A stretch of 64,000 nt of DNA from Actinocatenispora sp963805605 (GCA_963805605.1 CAWDUX010000002.1:1116001-1180000); one strand, 5' to 3'. Shown: positions 46,059-55,746, numbered from the stretch's first letter. A program made the numbers and translations. Notes: a model not told the origin generated them from the letters alone.

Positions 46059-46136
46059 CTCCTCACCACCGAACACCATCGACGGTCCACCGAGCGCGCA
46101 CGACACGCCGCCGCCGGGCGGTCCAGGGCAGAAAGA

Positions 46137-46165
46137 GCGGCCGTCACGCGGTGCGTGACGGCCGC
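46137..46165 (-). terminator. Terminator of the sucCD operon
   Basis: A perfect 13-bp stem (GCGGCCGTCACGC at 46137-46149 and its complement) with a 3-base loop, 25 bases after the sucD stop. Confidence 0.8.
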
Positions 46166-46190
46166 CTGCCGTTCCGTACGGGTGGAGCAG

Positions 46191-47075
46191 TTACTTCTGC
46201 ATCAGCTCGCGCATCAGGTTCGCGGTCTCGGTCGGGGTCTTGCCGACCTTCACCCCGGCGGCCTCCAACGCCTCCTTCTTGGCGGCGGCGGTGCCGGACG
46301 AACCGGAGATGATGGCGCCCGCGTGCCCCATGGTCTTGCCGGGGGGTGCGGTGAAACCGGCGACGTAGGCGACGACCGGCTTGGTCACGTGCGCGGCGAT
46401 GTAGTCGGCGGCACGCTCCTCGGCGTCACCACCGATCTCACCGATCATCACGATCGCGTCGGTCTCCGGGTCGGCCTCGAACGCGGCCAGGCAGTCGATG
46501 TGGGTGGTCCCGATGACCGGGTCACCGCCGATACCGACGCAGGTCGAGAAGCCGATGTCGCGCAGCTCGTACATCATCTGGTAGGTCAGGGTGCCGGACT
46601 TGGAGACCAGCCCGACCCGGCCCGGACCACTGATGTCGGCCGGGATGATGCCGGCGTTGGACTTGCCGGGGCTCGCCACGCCGGGGCAGTTCGGCCCGAC
46701 GATGCGGGTCTTGTTGCCCTTGGCGCACGCGTACGCCCAAGCCGCGGTCGAGTCGTGTACCGGGATGCCCTCGGTGATCACCACGGCGAGTGGGATCCCG
46801 GCGTCGACGGCCTCGATGATGGCGGCCTTGGCGAACGCCGGCGGTACGAAGATCACCGTGGTGTCCGCGCCGGTCTCGGTCATCGCCTCGGCGACGGTAC
46901 CGAACACCGGCAGCTGGGCGCCGTCGAAGTCGACCTTCTGGCCGGCCTTACGCGGGTTGGTGCCACCGACCACGCTCGTACCGGCGGCCAGCATCCGGCG
47001 GGTGTGCTTCATGCCCTCGGAACCGGTGATGCCCTGGACGATGACCTTGCTGTTCTCGGTGAGGAAGATCGCCAT
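46191..47075 (-). CDS. sucD: Succinyl-CoA ligase, alpha subunit
   Basis: 294 residues from the ATG at 47075 (MAIFLTENSKVIVQGITGSEG). The phosphorylated histidine is in GHAGAIISG and the CoA-binding region in GGTNPRKAG. It forms the heterodimer with SucC and makes ATP or GTP in the TCA cycle. One base separates it from the sucC stop. Confidence 0.95.
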   Translation of the reverse strand: MAIFLTENSKVIVQGITGSEGMKHTRRMLAAGTSVVGGTNPRKAGQKVDFDGAQLPVFGTVAEAMTETGADTTVIFVPPAFAKAAIIEAVDAGIPLAVVITEGIPVHDSTAAWAYACAKGNKTRIVGPNCPGVASPGKSNAGIIPADISGPGRVGLVSKSGTLTYQMMYELRDIGFSTCVGIGGDPVIGTTHIDCLAAFEADPETDAIVMIGEIGGDAEERAADYIAAHVTKPVVAYVAGFTAPPGKTMGHAGAIISGSSGTAAAKKEALEAAGVKVGKTPTETANLMRELMQK

Positions 47076-47076
47076 G

Positions 47077-48254
47077 TCATGCCCCCTGAGCAGCAAGTTC
47101 GGCGGCGCGGCTGGCGGCACCGTCCATCGTGTCCACCTGCTCGACCAGCGGGTGGTTGGCGTCGGTGAGGATCCGGCGGCCCTGAGCGGCGTTGTTGCCG
47201 TCCAGTCGGACCACCAGCGGCTTGCTGACGTCCTCGCCCCGGTCGGCCAGGACCTTGAGGGCCTGCACGATGCCGTTCGCGACCGCGTCGCAGGCAGTGA
47301 TGCCGCCGAAGACGTTGACGAAGACCGACTTCACCGCCGGGTCGGACAGGATGATCTCCAGCCCGTTGGCCATCACCTCGGCGCTGGCGCCGCCGCCGAT
47401 GTCCAGGAAGTTGGCCGGCTTGCGGCCACCGAACTGCTCGCCGGCGTAGGCCACGACGTCCAGAGTGGACATGACCAGGCCGGCGCCGTTGCCGATGATG
47501 CCGACCGAACCGTCGAGCTTGACGTAGTTGAGGTCCTTCTCCTTGGCCCGCTGTTCCAGCGGGTCGATGGCGGAGTGGTCGACCAGCTCGGCAAACTCGG
47601 GGTGCCGGAAGCCCGCGTTCTCGTCGAGTGTGATCTTGGCGTCCAGCGCCAGCACCGTGCCGTCGGTGGTCTTCGCCAGCGGGTTGACCTCGACCAGGGT
47701 GGCGTCCTCGGCCACGAACGCCGCCCACAGCTTCACGATCAGATTGCGGAGCTGGTCGTTCAGCTCGGCCGGGAATCCGGTCGCGGCGATGATCTCGTCG
47801 GCCTTCGCGGCGTCCACGCCCTCGGCGGCGTCGATCGCGATCTTGGCCACCTTCTCCGGCGACTCGACCGCGACCTGCTCGATCTCCACGCCGCCCTGCA
47901 CGCTGGACATGGCCAGGAAGGTGCGGTTGGCGCGATCGAGCAGGAAGGAGAAGTAGTACTCCTCGGCGATGTCGGCGGTGACCGCCAGCATCACCTTGTG
48001 CACGGTGTGGCCCTTGATGTCCATACCGAGGATGTCCTTCGCGCGGGCCTGCGCGTCGGAGGAACTGTCGGCGAGCTTGACTCCGCCCGCCTTGCCACGG
48101 CCACCGGTCTTGACCTGGGCCTTGACCACGACCCGGCCACCGAGTCGTCGGCGACCCGGCGGGCCTCTTCGGGGGTGCTAGCGACGCCGCCGTCCAACAC
48201 CGGCACACCGTGCCGGGCGAACAGCTCCCGCGCCTGGTACTCGTACAGGTCCAC
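47077..48254 (-). pseudogene. sucC: Succinyl-CoA ligase, beta subunit, with one frameshift
   Basis: The N-terminal part (VDLYEYQARELFARHGVPV.., GTG 48254) and the rest (VVVKAQVKTGGRGKAGG..) are in different frames. Adding one base at about 48144/48145 restores the expected VADELGG-VVVKAQVK sequence and a 392-residue protein of normal length, with all downstream ATP-grasp motifs intact. Because sucD is intact and the enzyme is central, a sequencing deletion is more likely than real decay. If real, the cell would lack this ligase. Confidence 0.88.
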
Positions 48255-48487
48255 GTGCGCGTTCCGTTCCGTCGTCCTTGACGTTGGGTGTTTGAGTTGG
48301 CTCCCGAACCGACCGTGTCGATCGAGCGGGCCTACCGGCGCAGGGTAGCGAGCAGTCGACACCGCGGCAGCGTGGGGTCGCGTCGATGGCTGATACGTCA
48401 CCCCGGGCCGGCGCGACCGCCGCCGTCGGCGTCGAATCGTGCGCACCGCCGTACCGTTCGCGATCGGCCCGTTCGCGGCCGGTGCGG

Positions 48488-49078
48488 TCAGCCGACCTTT
48501 GCGCGGTCTCCGGCCAGTTCCCGCAGCCGGGACAGGATGTCGGGCAGTACGGCCCGGGTGAACCAGGCATGCACCGCGAACGAACTGTCGCACCAGCGCC
48601 GGCGCCGACGTACCTCCATCAGCAGATCGTCGGACTTCTGCCGGACGGTGGCCTCACCGAGCTCACTGCGTACGCACAGCACCGTGGCCCGGCGGTACTC
48701 CACCATCTGCACCTCGTCGACGGTCTCCCAGGGCAGGAACAGACCGCGCACCTTGATGGTGCCGCCCATCCGCAGCCAGACCCCGTTCTCGTCGGCGACC
48801 AGCAGCGGGCCGCGGGACTCCGCCCGCCACCGCTGGATCACCAGCATCACGGCGATGACGACCACCACCGCACCGAGCAGCCAGGCGATCAGGGTGGGCC
48901 GGTCCACATTCCATGAGCCGTTCGCCACACCGAGAATGGCGAGCACGATCCAGAGCAGCAGCATCACCACCCCGACGGCGAGGCGCCGGGCGTACCGGCG
49001 GTGGATGCGTTGGGCGTCCGGCTCGACGACGACCGGCCGACCGGCCGGTACCCGGGTCGTGTACCGAGGGGCGTTCAC
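48488..49078 (-). CDS. Membrane protein with two N-terminal helices, family not recognised
   Basis: 196 residues. Two spans (GVVMLLLWIVLAILGVA and LIAWLLGAVVVVIAVMLVI) form an N-terminal hairpin. The C-terminal about 100 residues are soluble and beta-rich (LLVADENGVWLRMGGTIKVRGLFLPWETVDEVQMVEYR), resembling a PH-like fold used by YdbS/YdbT-type membrane proteins, a weak impression. The region 49079-49557 downstream of its start holds no convincing gene, only the hairpin at 49398. Confidence 0.65.
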   Translation of the reverse strand: MNAPRYTTRVPAGRPVVVEPDAQRIHRRYARRLAVGVVMLLLWIVLAILGVANGSWNVDRPTLIAWLLGAVVVVIAVMLVIQRWRAESRGPLLVADENGVWLRMGGTIKVRGLFLPWETVDEVQMVEYRRATVLCVRSELGEATVRQKSDDLLMEVRRRRRWCDSSFAVHAWFTRAVLPDILSRLRELAGDRAKVG

Positions 49079-49397
49079 GACAGCTGATTCTCCCGTGCTG
49101 GCCAGTTGCGGTCCCGGAGCGCCCCGGAGGGCGGCGGCCGCAACGAAAGCGGTGTGCCACGGCGGCGCGGCGGCGTGCCTTCACCTTGCCAGTAATCGGA
49201 TGGAAAAGGAAACCGGGCCGATCTCCCGCGTCCGAGCCGCGATGAGCGGAACTCTGGGTAAAAGGCATGCGACAAGGCGTCACTCCGTCGGGACGTCGTC
49301 GTTGAAACGGACGTCGGCGCCGGTGCAGCCGGACCGATGGTCAGGAAGACGGCCGATGCCCTGTCGGTCGAGGGGTGGCGACGGGGCATCGCGCATA

Positions 49398-49434
49398 GAG
49401 GGGCCGGACGTCTGAGGGGTGCGTCCGGCCCCTC
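49398..49434. terminator. Strong hairpin in an otherwise empty stretch
   Basis: A perfect 13-bp stem GAGGGGCCGGACG (49398-49410) with its complement at 49422-49434. It follows the B12-binding gene (stop at 49558, minus strand) and is probably its terminator. Confidence 0.65.
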
Positions 49435-49557
49435 ACTCTGCCCGCTGCATCTCGCGTACCGTCGAACCTCGCGTACATCTCGGCAGAGCCTGGTACCCGA
49501 TGCGCTGAGGCCCACTGCGGACACCGGGGATCTGACGCGCCCCGAGGATGGACCGGA

Positions 49558-49962
49558 TCAGGCTGCCGACGTGCCGACGTGGCCGTTGACCCAGTCGACG
49601 ATGGACTGCGTGGTGGCGCCCGGGGTGAAGATCTTCGCGACACCCAGTTTCTGCAGCTCGGGGATGTCGGCCTCGGGGATGATGCCGCCGCCGAACACCA
49701 CGATGTCACCGGCCTGCTGCTCGGCGAGCAGTTCCACCAGCCGGCGGAACAGGGTCATGTGCGCCCCGGACAACACGGAGAGGCCGATGGCGTCCGCATC
49801 CTCCTGCAGCGCGGTGGCGACTATCTGCTCGGGCGTCTGGTGCAGCCCTGTGTACACGACCTCCATGCCGGCGTCACGCAGCGCCCGCGCCACCACCTTG
49901 GCGCCCCGGTCGTGGCCGTCGAGGCCCGGTTTGGCAACGACCACCCGGATCCGTCCAGCCAT
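49558..49962 (-). CDS. Stand-alone cobalamin-binding subunit (isobutyryl-/methylmalonyl-CoA mutase small subunit type)
   Basis: 134 residues from the ATG at 49962 (MAGRIRVVVAKPGLDG). The B12 motif DGHDRGAKVVARAL (DxHxxG) supplies the cobalt-binding histidine, followed by GLSVLSGAHM and VVFGGGIIPEADIPEL. Size matches IcmB-type proteins, which pair with a separate catalytic subunit; no such gene is in the window. From memory, an IcmB gene sits at the corresponding position in S. coelicolor. Confidence 0.88.
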   Translation of the reverse strand: MAGRIRVVVAKPGLDGHDRGAKVVARALRDAGMEVVYTGLHQTPEQIVATALQEDADAIGLSVLSGAHMTLFRRLVELLAEQQAGDIVVFGGGIIPEADIPELQKLGVAKIFTPGATTQSIVDWVNGHVGTSAA

Positions 49963-50156
49963 CTGACACCTCGCCACTACTCGCTGGGCTGCAACCTCGA
50001 CACCGAGAGCTTAACGAATGCTAAGGCGGTACGGGCGGTCGGCTCGGTAGGCGCGACGCGATAGTGACCTTGGCGACACCGGAGGTACCTGTCGGGCCGG
50101 GCGGTGCGTCCCGTACCGGCCCTGCGGTCCGGTTGGTCGACGTTAGCGGGCACCTC

Positions 50157-50186
50157 CCCTCCACAATGGACATCCATTGTGGAGGG
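50157..50186 (-). terminator. Terminator hairpin abutting the pcrA stop
   Basis: CCCTCCACAATGGA (50157-50170) and its exact complement (50173-50186) are separated by two bases, directly after the pcrA stop codon on the minus strand. The stem is unusually AT-containing for this genome. Confidence 0.7.
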
Positions 50187-52611
50187 TTAGAGCTTCTCGA
50201 CCGGGGCGTGCCGCAGCACCAGCCACATCGTCTGGTCGCCGAAGTCGATCTGCGCCCGGGCGCCCGGGCCGTGCGCCCTCGACGGCGAGCACCCGGCCCA
50301 GCCCGTACCGCTGGTGGTTGACCCGGTCGCCGGCCGCCACCTTCGGCACCTGCTTCAGCTCGCTGGCCGTGGCCAGCCGGCTGCGCGTCCACGCCGAGCC
50401 GCTCGGCCAGCTCGCGCCGCCTTCGGCGTACCGCCGGTGAAGCCGCCGCGACCGCCGGGCACGCGGCCGCGCGACCGCCGACGCCGCCGCCGCCGCCAGC
50501 CCACGAGGTGTACGCCCCTCGGTGCGCTCCCAGCGCACCAGCTCCGGCGGCAGCTCGTCGAGGAACCGCGACGGCGGGTTGTACTGCGGCTGCCCCCACG
50601 CCGAGCGGGTCACCGCCCGGGACAGGTAGAGCCGCTGCCGGGCCCGGGTGATGCCGACGTACGCCAGCCGGCGCTCCTCCTCCAGCTCCCGGGTGTCGCC
50701 CAGCGAGCGCAGGTGCGGGAAGACGCCGTCCTCCAGCCCGGTCAGGAAGACCACCGGGAACTCCAGGCCCTTGGCGGTGTGCAGGGTCATCAGCGTGACC
50801 ACGCCCTGGTGGTCGGGGTCGTCGGAGGGGATCTGGTCGGCGTCGGCGACCAGCGCGACCTGCTCCAGGAAGCCGGCCAGGGTGGCCCCGGCTCCGCCGC
50901 CTCCTCGGCGCCCAGCGGCCTCGATCCGCTCGGTGTACTCCCGGGCGACGCTGACCAGCTCCTGGAGGTTGTCCACCCGGCCGGCGTCCTGCGGGTCGAG
51001 GCTCTCCTCCAGCTCGGTCAGGTAGCCCGAGCGGGTCAGCACCGCCTCCAGCACCTCCTCCGGCGGTGCCGGTCGCGGCCAGCTCCCGGACGCTCGTCGA
51101 GCAGCGCGACGAAGTCGCCGATGCCGTTGGCCGCCCGGGTGGAGATGCCCGGCGCCGTCCCGGCCCGGCGCAGCGCCGCGCCGAACGAGATCCGGTCCGC
51201 GGCTGGACAGCGCCTCGACGCACGCCTCGGCCCGGTCGCCGATGCCCCGGCGCGGGGTGTTGAGCACCCGGCGGATGCTGACCGTGTCGTCGTCGTTGGC
51301 CACCGCGCGCAGGTAGGCCAGCGCGTCGCGGACCTCCTTGCGCTCGTAGAAGCGCACCCCGCCGACCACCTTGTAGGGCAGGCCGACCCGGATGAACACC
51401 TCCTCGAAGACCCGGGACTGGGCGTTGGTGCGGTAGAAGACCGCGACGTCGGCCGGGCCGGATCTCGCCGGTCGTCGACCAGCCGGTCGATCTCCCGGGC
51501 CACCCAGTCGGCCTCGGCGTGCTCGGTGTCGGCGACGTAGCCGACGATCTGCTCGCCCGGCGCCCTGGTCGCTCCACAGCCGCTTCGGCTTGCGCTCGGT
51601 GTTGCGGTCGATCACCGCGTTGGCCGCGTTCAGGATCGTCTGGGTGGAGCGGTAGTTCTGCTCCAGCAGGATCGTCCGCGCGTCGGGGAAGTCGCGCTCG
51701 AACTCCAGGATGTTGCGGATCGTCGCGCCCCGGAACGCGTAGATCGACTGGTCGGCGTCGCCGACCACGCACAGCTCGGCCGGCGTCGAGCCCGTCGGTG
51801 CCGGCGACCAGCTCCTTGACCAGCACGTACTGCGCGTGGTTGGTGTCCTGGTACTCGTCGACCAGCACGTGCCGGAACCGCCGCCGGTAGTTCTCGGCGA
51901 CGTGCGGGTGCGACTGGAGCAGGTGCACCGTCGTCATGATCAGGTCGTCGAAGTCGAGCGCGTGCGCCTCGCGCAGCCGCCGCTGGTAGAGCGTGTACGC
52001 CTCGGCCAGGGCCCGCTCGCTGGGCCCTGTGGCCCGGGCGGCGAACGTCTCCGGGTCGACCAGCTCGTTCTTCAGGTTGGACACCTGGGCGGCCAGCGCC
52101 GCGCGCCGGGTAGCGCTTCGGGTCGAGGTCGAGCTCGCGGGCGACCAGCTGCATCAGCCGGCGCGAGTCGTCGGCGTCGTAGATGGAGAAGGTCGACTTC
52201 AGCCCGGCGTGCTCGTGCTCGGCGCGCAGGATCCGTACGCAGGCGGAGTGGAACGTCGACACCCACATCAGCCGGGCCCGGGCGCCGACCAGCGCGGCGA
52301 CCCGCTCCTTCATCTCGCCGGCGGCCTTGTTGGTGAAGGTGATCGCGATGATCTCGCCGGGGTGGACGTCGCGGGCGGCGAGCAGGTAGGCGATCCGGTG
52401 GGTGAGCACCCGGGTCTTGCCGGAACCGGCGCCGGCCACGATCAGCAGCGGCGCGCCGCTGTGGGTCGACGGCGTCGCGCTGCTGGGCGTTGAGGCCCTG
52501 GAGCAGGTCGTCGGGTGACCGGTCGCGGCCCGGTCGGCCGGCCGGAGGCTGCCCTGCCGGTGGCTGGTGCCGGGTGGGGCCCACTGGAGGTATCTCGAAG
52601 AGCGCATGCAT
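50187..52611 (-). pseudogene. pcrA: UvrD/PcrA superfamily 1 DNA helicase with many single-base frameshifts
   Basis: The reading starts at ATG 52611 (MHALFEIPP), ends at TAA 50187 (..RHAPVEKL-like tail). All helicase motifs are present but spread over three frames: GAGSGKTRVLTHRIAYLL, DEYQDTNHAQYVL, GDADQSIYAFRGAT, QNYRSTQTIL, VTLMTLHTAKGLEFP and AYVGITRARQRLYLSRA. I find frame changes near 52470, 52110, 51795, 51565, 51467, 51445, 51204, 51100, 51070, 50510, 50388 and 50270; most are one extra G or C. Protein sequence between shifts is undamaged, which argues for base-call errors rather than decay. Confidence 0.88.
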
Positions 52612-53019
52612 CGCAGCCGAGTCTATGTCCCCGCACCGACGCCCGGAGCGTGGCGGCGGGGCGTCGGGCGGCAGACCGCTGAAGATGCGCCTATTCACGG
52701 TGAATCTTTACTTATCATGGCAAAGCGGTCCCCGCATTCATTACCAAAGTCATCATTTCAGGAAGTATCGCGACCGAATTAGCGAATTCGGCGCATTCCG
52801 CTGCGCCGCGTTCCGGCCCCGCGCGGTCCGCGGAAGCCAGGGGCAGTCAGAGAATCACGGCATAATCCCGCCATGTCGGAAACCCGCAAACCTCTTATGG
52901 CCCGAATGTTCCTTTTATTCTTAAGATCAACTTAAGTGAGCCTTTACGGGACATGAGCATCCGGGTTATATCCCATTCGTGACAACAGTCACAGACCCCT
53001 CGCAGCCAGGAGGCACAGG
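52612..53019 (+). promoter_or_regulatory. AT-richer control region of the secreted protease
   Basis: No gene is seen. It carries three inverted repeats: CCGAATT-N4-AATTCGG (52774-52791), CTTAAG-N5-CTTAAG (52920-52936) and GTGAC-N4-GTCAC (52979-52992). A strong ribosome site (AGGAGG) precedes the GTG at 53020. The marked drop in GC and stacked dyads suggest regulated expression; the regulators are unknown. Confidence 0.55.
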
Positions 53020-54972
53020 GTGAAAAGAACCCTCGCCGCCGTGGGAGCCGCAGTCCTCGTCGCCGGTGGTATCGGCGTCGGCCTGACGGCAACCGCATCC
53101 GCAAAGCCCACCATCCCCAGCCGATCCCAGGCCGTCAGCCGGGCCGCCTCGGCGTTGGACGCGCACCACAGCGCGATCCACGCGTCCAGCGCCGACAAGT
53201 TCAAGGTCAACCGGGTGATCCGGGACCGCAGCGGCGCCACCCACGTCCGCTACGACCGGACCTACCACGGCCTCACCGTCTACGGCGGCGACTTCATCGT
53301 GCACAACGCGCCGGGCGGCAACTACGCCGGCGTGTCGGTCGCCCAGCACAAGGCCATCACCGTGGACACCACCCCCGGCATCTCCGCCGCGGCGGCGACC
53401 AAGGCGGCCCGCGCCGCACACCACGGCAAGATCGACAAGACCGGTACCCCCTCGCTGGTCATCGACGCCGTGTCCAACACGCCGGTACTGGCGTACGAAA
53501 CCGTCGTCACCGGCTTCCAGGCCGACGGCCAGACCCCCAGCAAGCAGCACGTGCTGGTCAACGCCGACAACGGCAAGACGATCCGCAGCTGGGACGAGGT
53601 CGAGAACGTCCTCGGCACCGGCCACGGCATCTTCGTCGGTACGGTGCAGATCGACACCACACCGTCGTACTCGATGACCGACCCGTCACACGGCAACGGC
53701 TACACCTGTGACCTGCACAACAGCACCGGTGGTAGCTGCCCGGTCTTCACCGACTCGGACAACGTCTGGGGCAACGGCAGCAACTCCGACCGCGCCAGCG
53801 CGGCCGTGGACGCGCACTACGGTGCCGCCACCACGTTCGACTACTACAAGAACAAGCAGGGCCGCAACGGCATCTTCGGTGACGGCCAGGGTGTACCCAG
53901 CCGGGTGCACTACGGCAGCAACTACGTCAACGCGTTCTGGGACGGCTCCCAGATGACCTACGGCGACGGCTCCGGCAACAACGCGCCGCTGGTCGAGCTG
54001 GACGTGGCCGGCCACGAGATGTCGCACGGTGTCGCCGAGGCGCTGGCCAGCCTGGGCTACTCCGGTGACGTGGGCGGCATCAACGAGGCCAACAGCGACA
54101 TCTTCGGCACGATGGTGGAGTTCTACGCCAACAACCCGAACGACACGCCGGACTACGACATCGGCGAAGAGATCAACATCAACGGCAACGGCACGCCGCT
54201 GCGCTACATGTACAACCCGTCGCTGGACGGCGCGTCGTTCAACTGCTGGTCCTCCTCGGTGCCGCAGTCCGACCCGCACTACTCCTCCGGCGTCGGCAAC
54301 CACCTGTTCTTCCTGCTCGCCGAGGGCAGTGGCAACACCGCCTACGGCAACAGCCCGACCTGCAACGGTTCCAGCGTCACCGGGATCGGCCGGGACAAGG
54401 CCGCGAACATCTGGTACCACGCGCTGGACGCGTACTACAACAGCAACGAGACCTACGCCCAGGCCCGTACCGACACGCTGAAGTCGGCCACCGACCTGTA
54501 CGGCCTGTGCAGCGCCGAATACCAGGCCACCCAGAAGGCGTGGTCCGCGGTGAGCGTCTCCGGTTCGGATGGCTCCTGTGGCGGTGGCACCCCCACCCCC
54601 ACGACGACCACCACCCCGCCGGGCGGCTGCACCAGCGCCACCAACAACACGCCGACCGCCATTCCGGACGGCGGCAGCATCACCAGCACCATCAACGTCA
54701 GTGGCTGCTCCGGCAACGCCAGCAGCAACATGAAGATCGCGGTCCACATCACCCACACCTACCGGGGCGACCTGCAGCTCACCCTGATCTCTCCGAAGGG
54801 TGACACGGCCGTACTGAAGTACTCCAACGGCTCGGACAGCGCGGACAACGTCAACGCGACGTACACCGTCAACGCCTCCGACGAGACGAAGAACGGCGCC
54901 TGGAAACTGCAGGTCAGCGACGTCTACTACGGCGACACCGGCACGCTGAACTCCTGGACCGTCACCTTCTGA
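53020..54972 (+). CDS. Secreted M4 (thermolysin-like) metalloprotease with C-terminal P domain
   Basis: 650 residues. Signal peptide (residues 1-28), an FTP/PepSY-type propeptide (about 35-200) that inhibits and folds the enzyme, then the catalytic domain: HEMSH at 332-336, third zinc ligand Glu356 in GGINEANSD, and His420 in DPHYSSG. A threonine-proline linker (about 525-540) leads to a proprotein convertase P domain (VHITHTYRGDLQLTLISPKG). It is secreted and degrades proteins outside the cell. The propeptide should be removed by autocleavage. Confidence 0.94.
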   Translation: MKRTLAAVGAAVLVAGGIGVGLTATASAKPTIPSRSQAVSRAASALDAHHSAIHASSADKFKVNRVIRDRSGATHVRYDRTYHGLTVYGGDFIVHNAPGGNYAGVSVAQHKAITVDTTPGISAAAATKAARAAHHGKIDKTGTPSLVIDAVSNTPVLAYETVVTGFQADGQTPSKQHVLVNADNGKTIRSWDEVENVLGTGHGIFVGTVQIDTTPSYSMTDPSHGNGYTCDLHNSTGGSCPVFTDSDNVWGNGSNSDRASAAVDAHYGAATTFDYYKNKQGRNGIFGDGQGVPSRVHYGSNYVNAFWDGSQMTYGDGSGNNAPLVELDVAGHEMSHGVAEALASLGYSGDVGGINEANSDIFGTMVEFYANNPNDTPDYDIGEEININGNGTPLRYMYNPSLDGASFNCWSSSVPQSDPHYSSGVGNHLFFLLAEGSGNTAYGNSPTCNGSSVTGIGRDKAANIWYHALDAYYNSNETYAQARTDTLKSATDLYGLCSAEYQATQKAWSAVSVSGSDGSCGGGTPTPTTTTTPPGGCTSATNNTPTAIPDGGSITSTINVSGCSGNASSNMKIAVHITHTYRGDLQLTLISPKGDTAVLKYSNGSDSADNVNATYTVNASDETKNGAWKLQVSDVYYGDTGTLNSWTVTF

Positions 54973-55007
54973 CCGAACCGGACGACAGCAACAGCAACAT
55001 CCACCGG

Positions 55008-55042
55008 CCGGGGCCCGGGAGCTGGTCGCTCCCGGGCCCCGG
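55008..55042 (+). terminator. Protease terminator
   Basis: A perfect 15-bp stem (CCGGGGCCCGGGAGC and its complement) with a 5-base loop, 35 bases after the protease stop. Confidence 0.8.
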
Positions 55043-55094
55043 TCCGTGCTATGCCGGGCACCACCCGCTATCCCAGTGAGCGGACACGCGCGCC

Positions 55095-55109
55095 AGTATG
55101 TGGCATACT
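55095..55109 (+). promoter_or_regulatory. -10 region and dyad upstream of the aroQ leader
   Basis: AGTATG-TGG-CATACT is a perfect dyad. CATACT (55104-55109) is a good actinobacterial -10 box, placing the transcript start about 7 bases on, exactly at the GTG of the leader frame at 55116, so the mRNA would be leaderless. The dyad over the -10 may bind a repressor. No clear -35 box is visible. Confidence 0.5.
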
Positions 55110-55115
55110 CGGCCC

Positions 55116-55181
55116 GTGACGTCCAGCCCACGATTTTATGGCTATGGCACCGGAGTCCCGGCGGCCGTAGGTCGTGCCTGA
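55116..55181 (+). CDS. Candidate leader peptide of chorismate mutase (Phe/Tyr codons)
   Basis: A 21-residue frame from GTG 55116 reads MTSSPRFYGYGTGVPAAV.. and contains Phe-Tyr-Gly-Tyr encoded by TTT, TAT and TAT. TTT and TAT are rare codons in this genome, which would sharpen stalling when Phe or Tyr tRNAs are uncharged. The hairpin at 55200 and aroQ follow. This is the layout of a transcription attenuator; it is a prediction. Confidence 0.55.
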   Translation: MTSSPRFYGYGTGVPAAVGRA

Positions 55182-55199
55182 ACGCGACGATCGACACGA

Positions 55200-55226
55200 G
55201 CGCCCCGGGCTCCCCGCCCGGGGCGC
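55200..55226 (+). terminator. Candidate attenuator hairpin before aroQ
   Basis: A perfect 11-bp GC stem (GCGCCCCGGGC at 55200-55210, complement at 55216-55226) with a 5-base loop followed by TTCGTCGT. A second hairpin (CCGGGCC-GG-GGCCCGG, about 55236-55251) follows, close to the aroQ ribosome site. Confidence 0.6.
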
Positions 55227-55271
55227 TTCGTCGTACCGGGCCGGGGCCCGGCATCAGCTGAGGAGTTCCGG

Positions 55272-55673
55272 ATGAGCCCCGCTCCCGCCGACCAGTCCAC
55301 CGACGACGAGGCGACCGGTGGCCGGCCCGAGGACCGGCCCGCCGACGACCGCGCGGACGACAGCCGGGGCACCGACACCCCGCCCGCGGACACCGGCACG
55401 CACGAACCGGCTGCCCGCGACCGGATCGGCCACCTCCGGCACCGCATCGACGAGATCGACGGCCAGATCATCTCGCTCTGGCAGGAGCGGGCCGCGGCGT
55501 CCAAGGAGGTCGGCGCGACCCGGATCGCCTCCGGCGGCACCCGGCTCGTACTGTCCCGGGAGCGCGAGATCATGGATCGCTACCGGCAGGGGCTCGGCCC
55601 GGACGGTACCCAGGTCGCGCTGCTCATCCTGCGCGCCGGGCGCGGCCCACTCGGCGGCACCGAAACCTCGTGA
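55272..55673 (+). CDS. aroQ: Chorismate mutase (AroQ type)
   Basis: 133 residues. A disordered acidic N-terminus of about 50 residues precedes one helical AroQ domain: RIDEIDGQIISLWQERAAAS, KEVGATRI and LSREREIMDRYRQGL, carrying the conserved Arg, Lys and Arg-Glu residues. It converts chorismate to prephenate for Phe and Tyr. The lack of a signal peptide places it in the cytoplasm. TGAGGAG lies before the ATG. Confidence 0.9.
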   Translation: MSPAPADQSTDDEATGGRPEDRPADDRADDSRGTDTPPADTGTHEPAARDRIGHLRHRIDEIDGQIISLWQERAAASKEVGATRIASGGTRLVLSREREIMDRYRQGLGPDGTQVALLILRAGRGPLGGTETS

Positions 55674-55746
55674 CCCCCGACGCCTACTGCTGTCCCACGC
55701 ATTGGACGCCGTGAGCACGCGGGCGACGCAGCACTAGCATCGGGCC

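Noticed and set aside
50187..52611. Programmed frameshifting to explain pcrA
   Set aside because: About a dozen shifts at unrelated sequences without slippery heptamers or stimulators; programmed shifts are single events.
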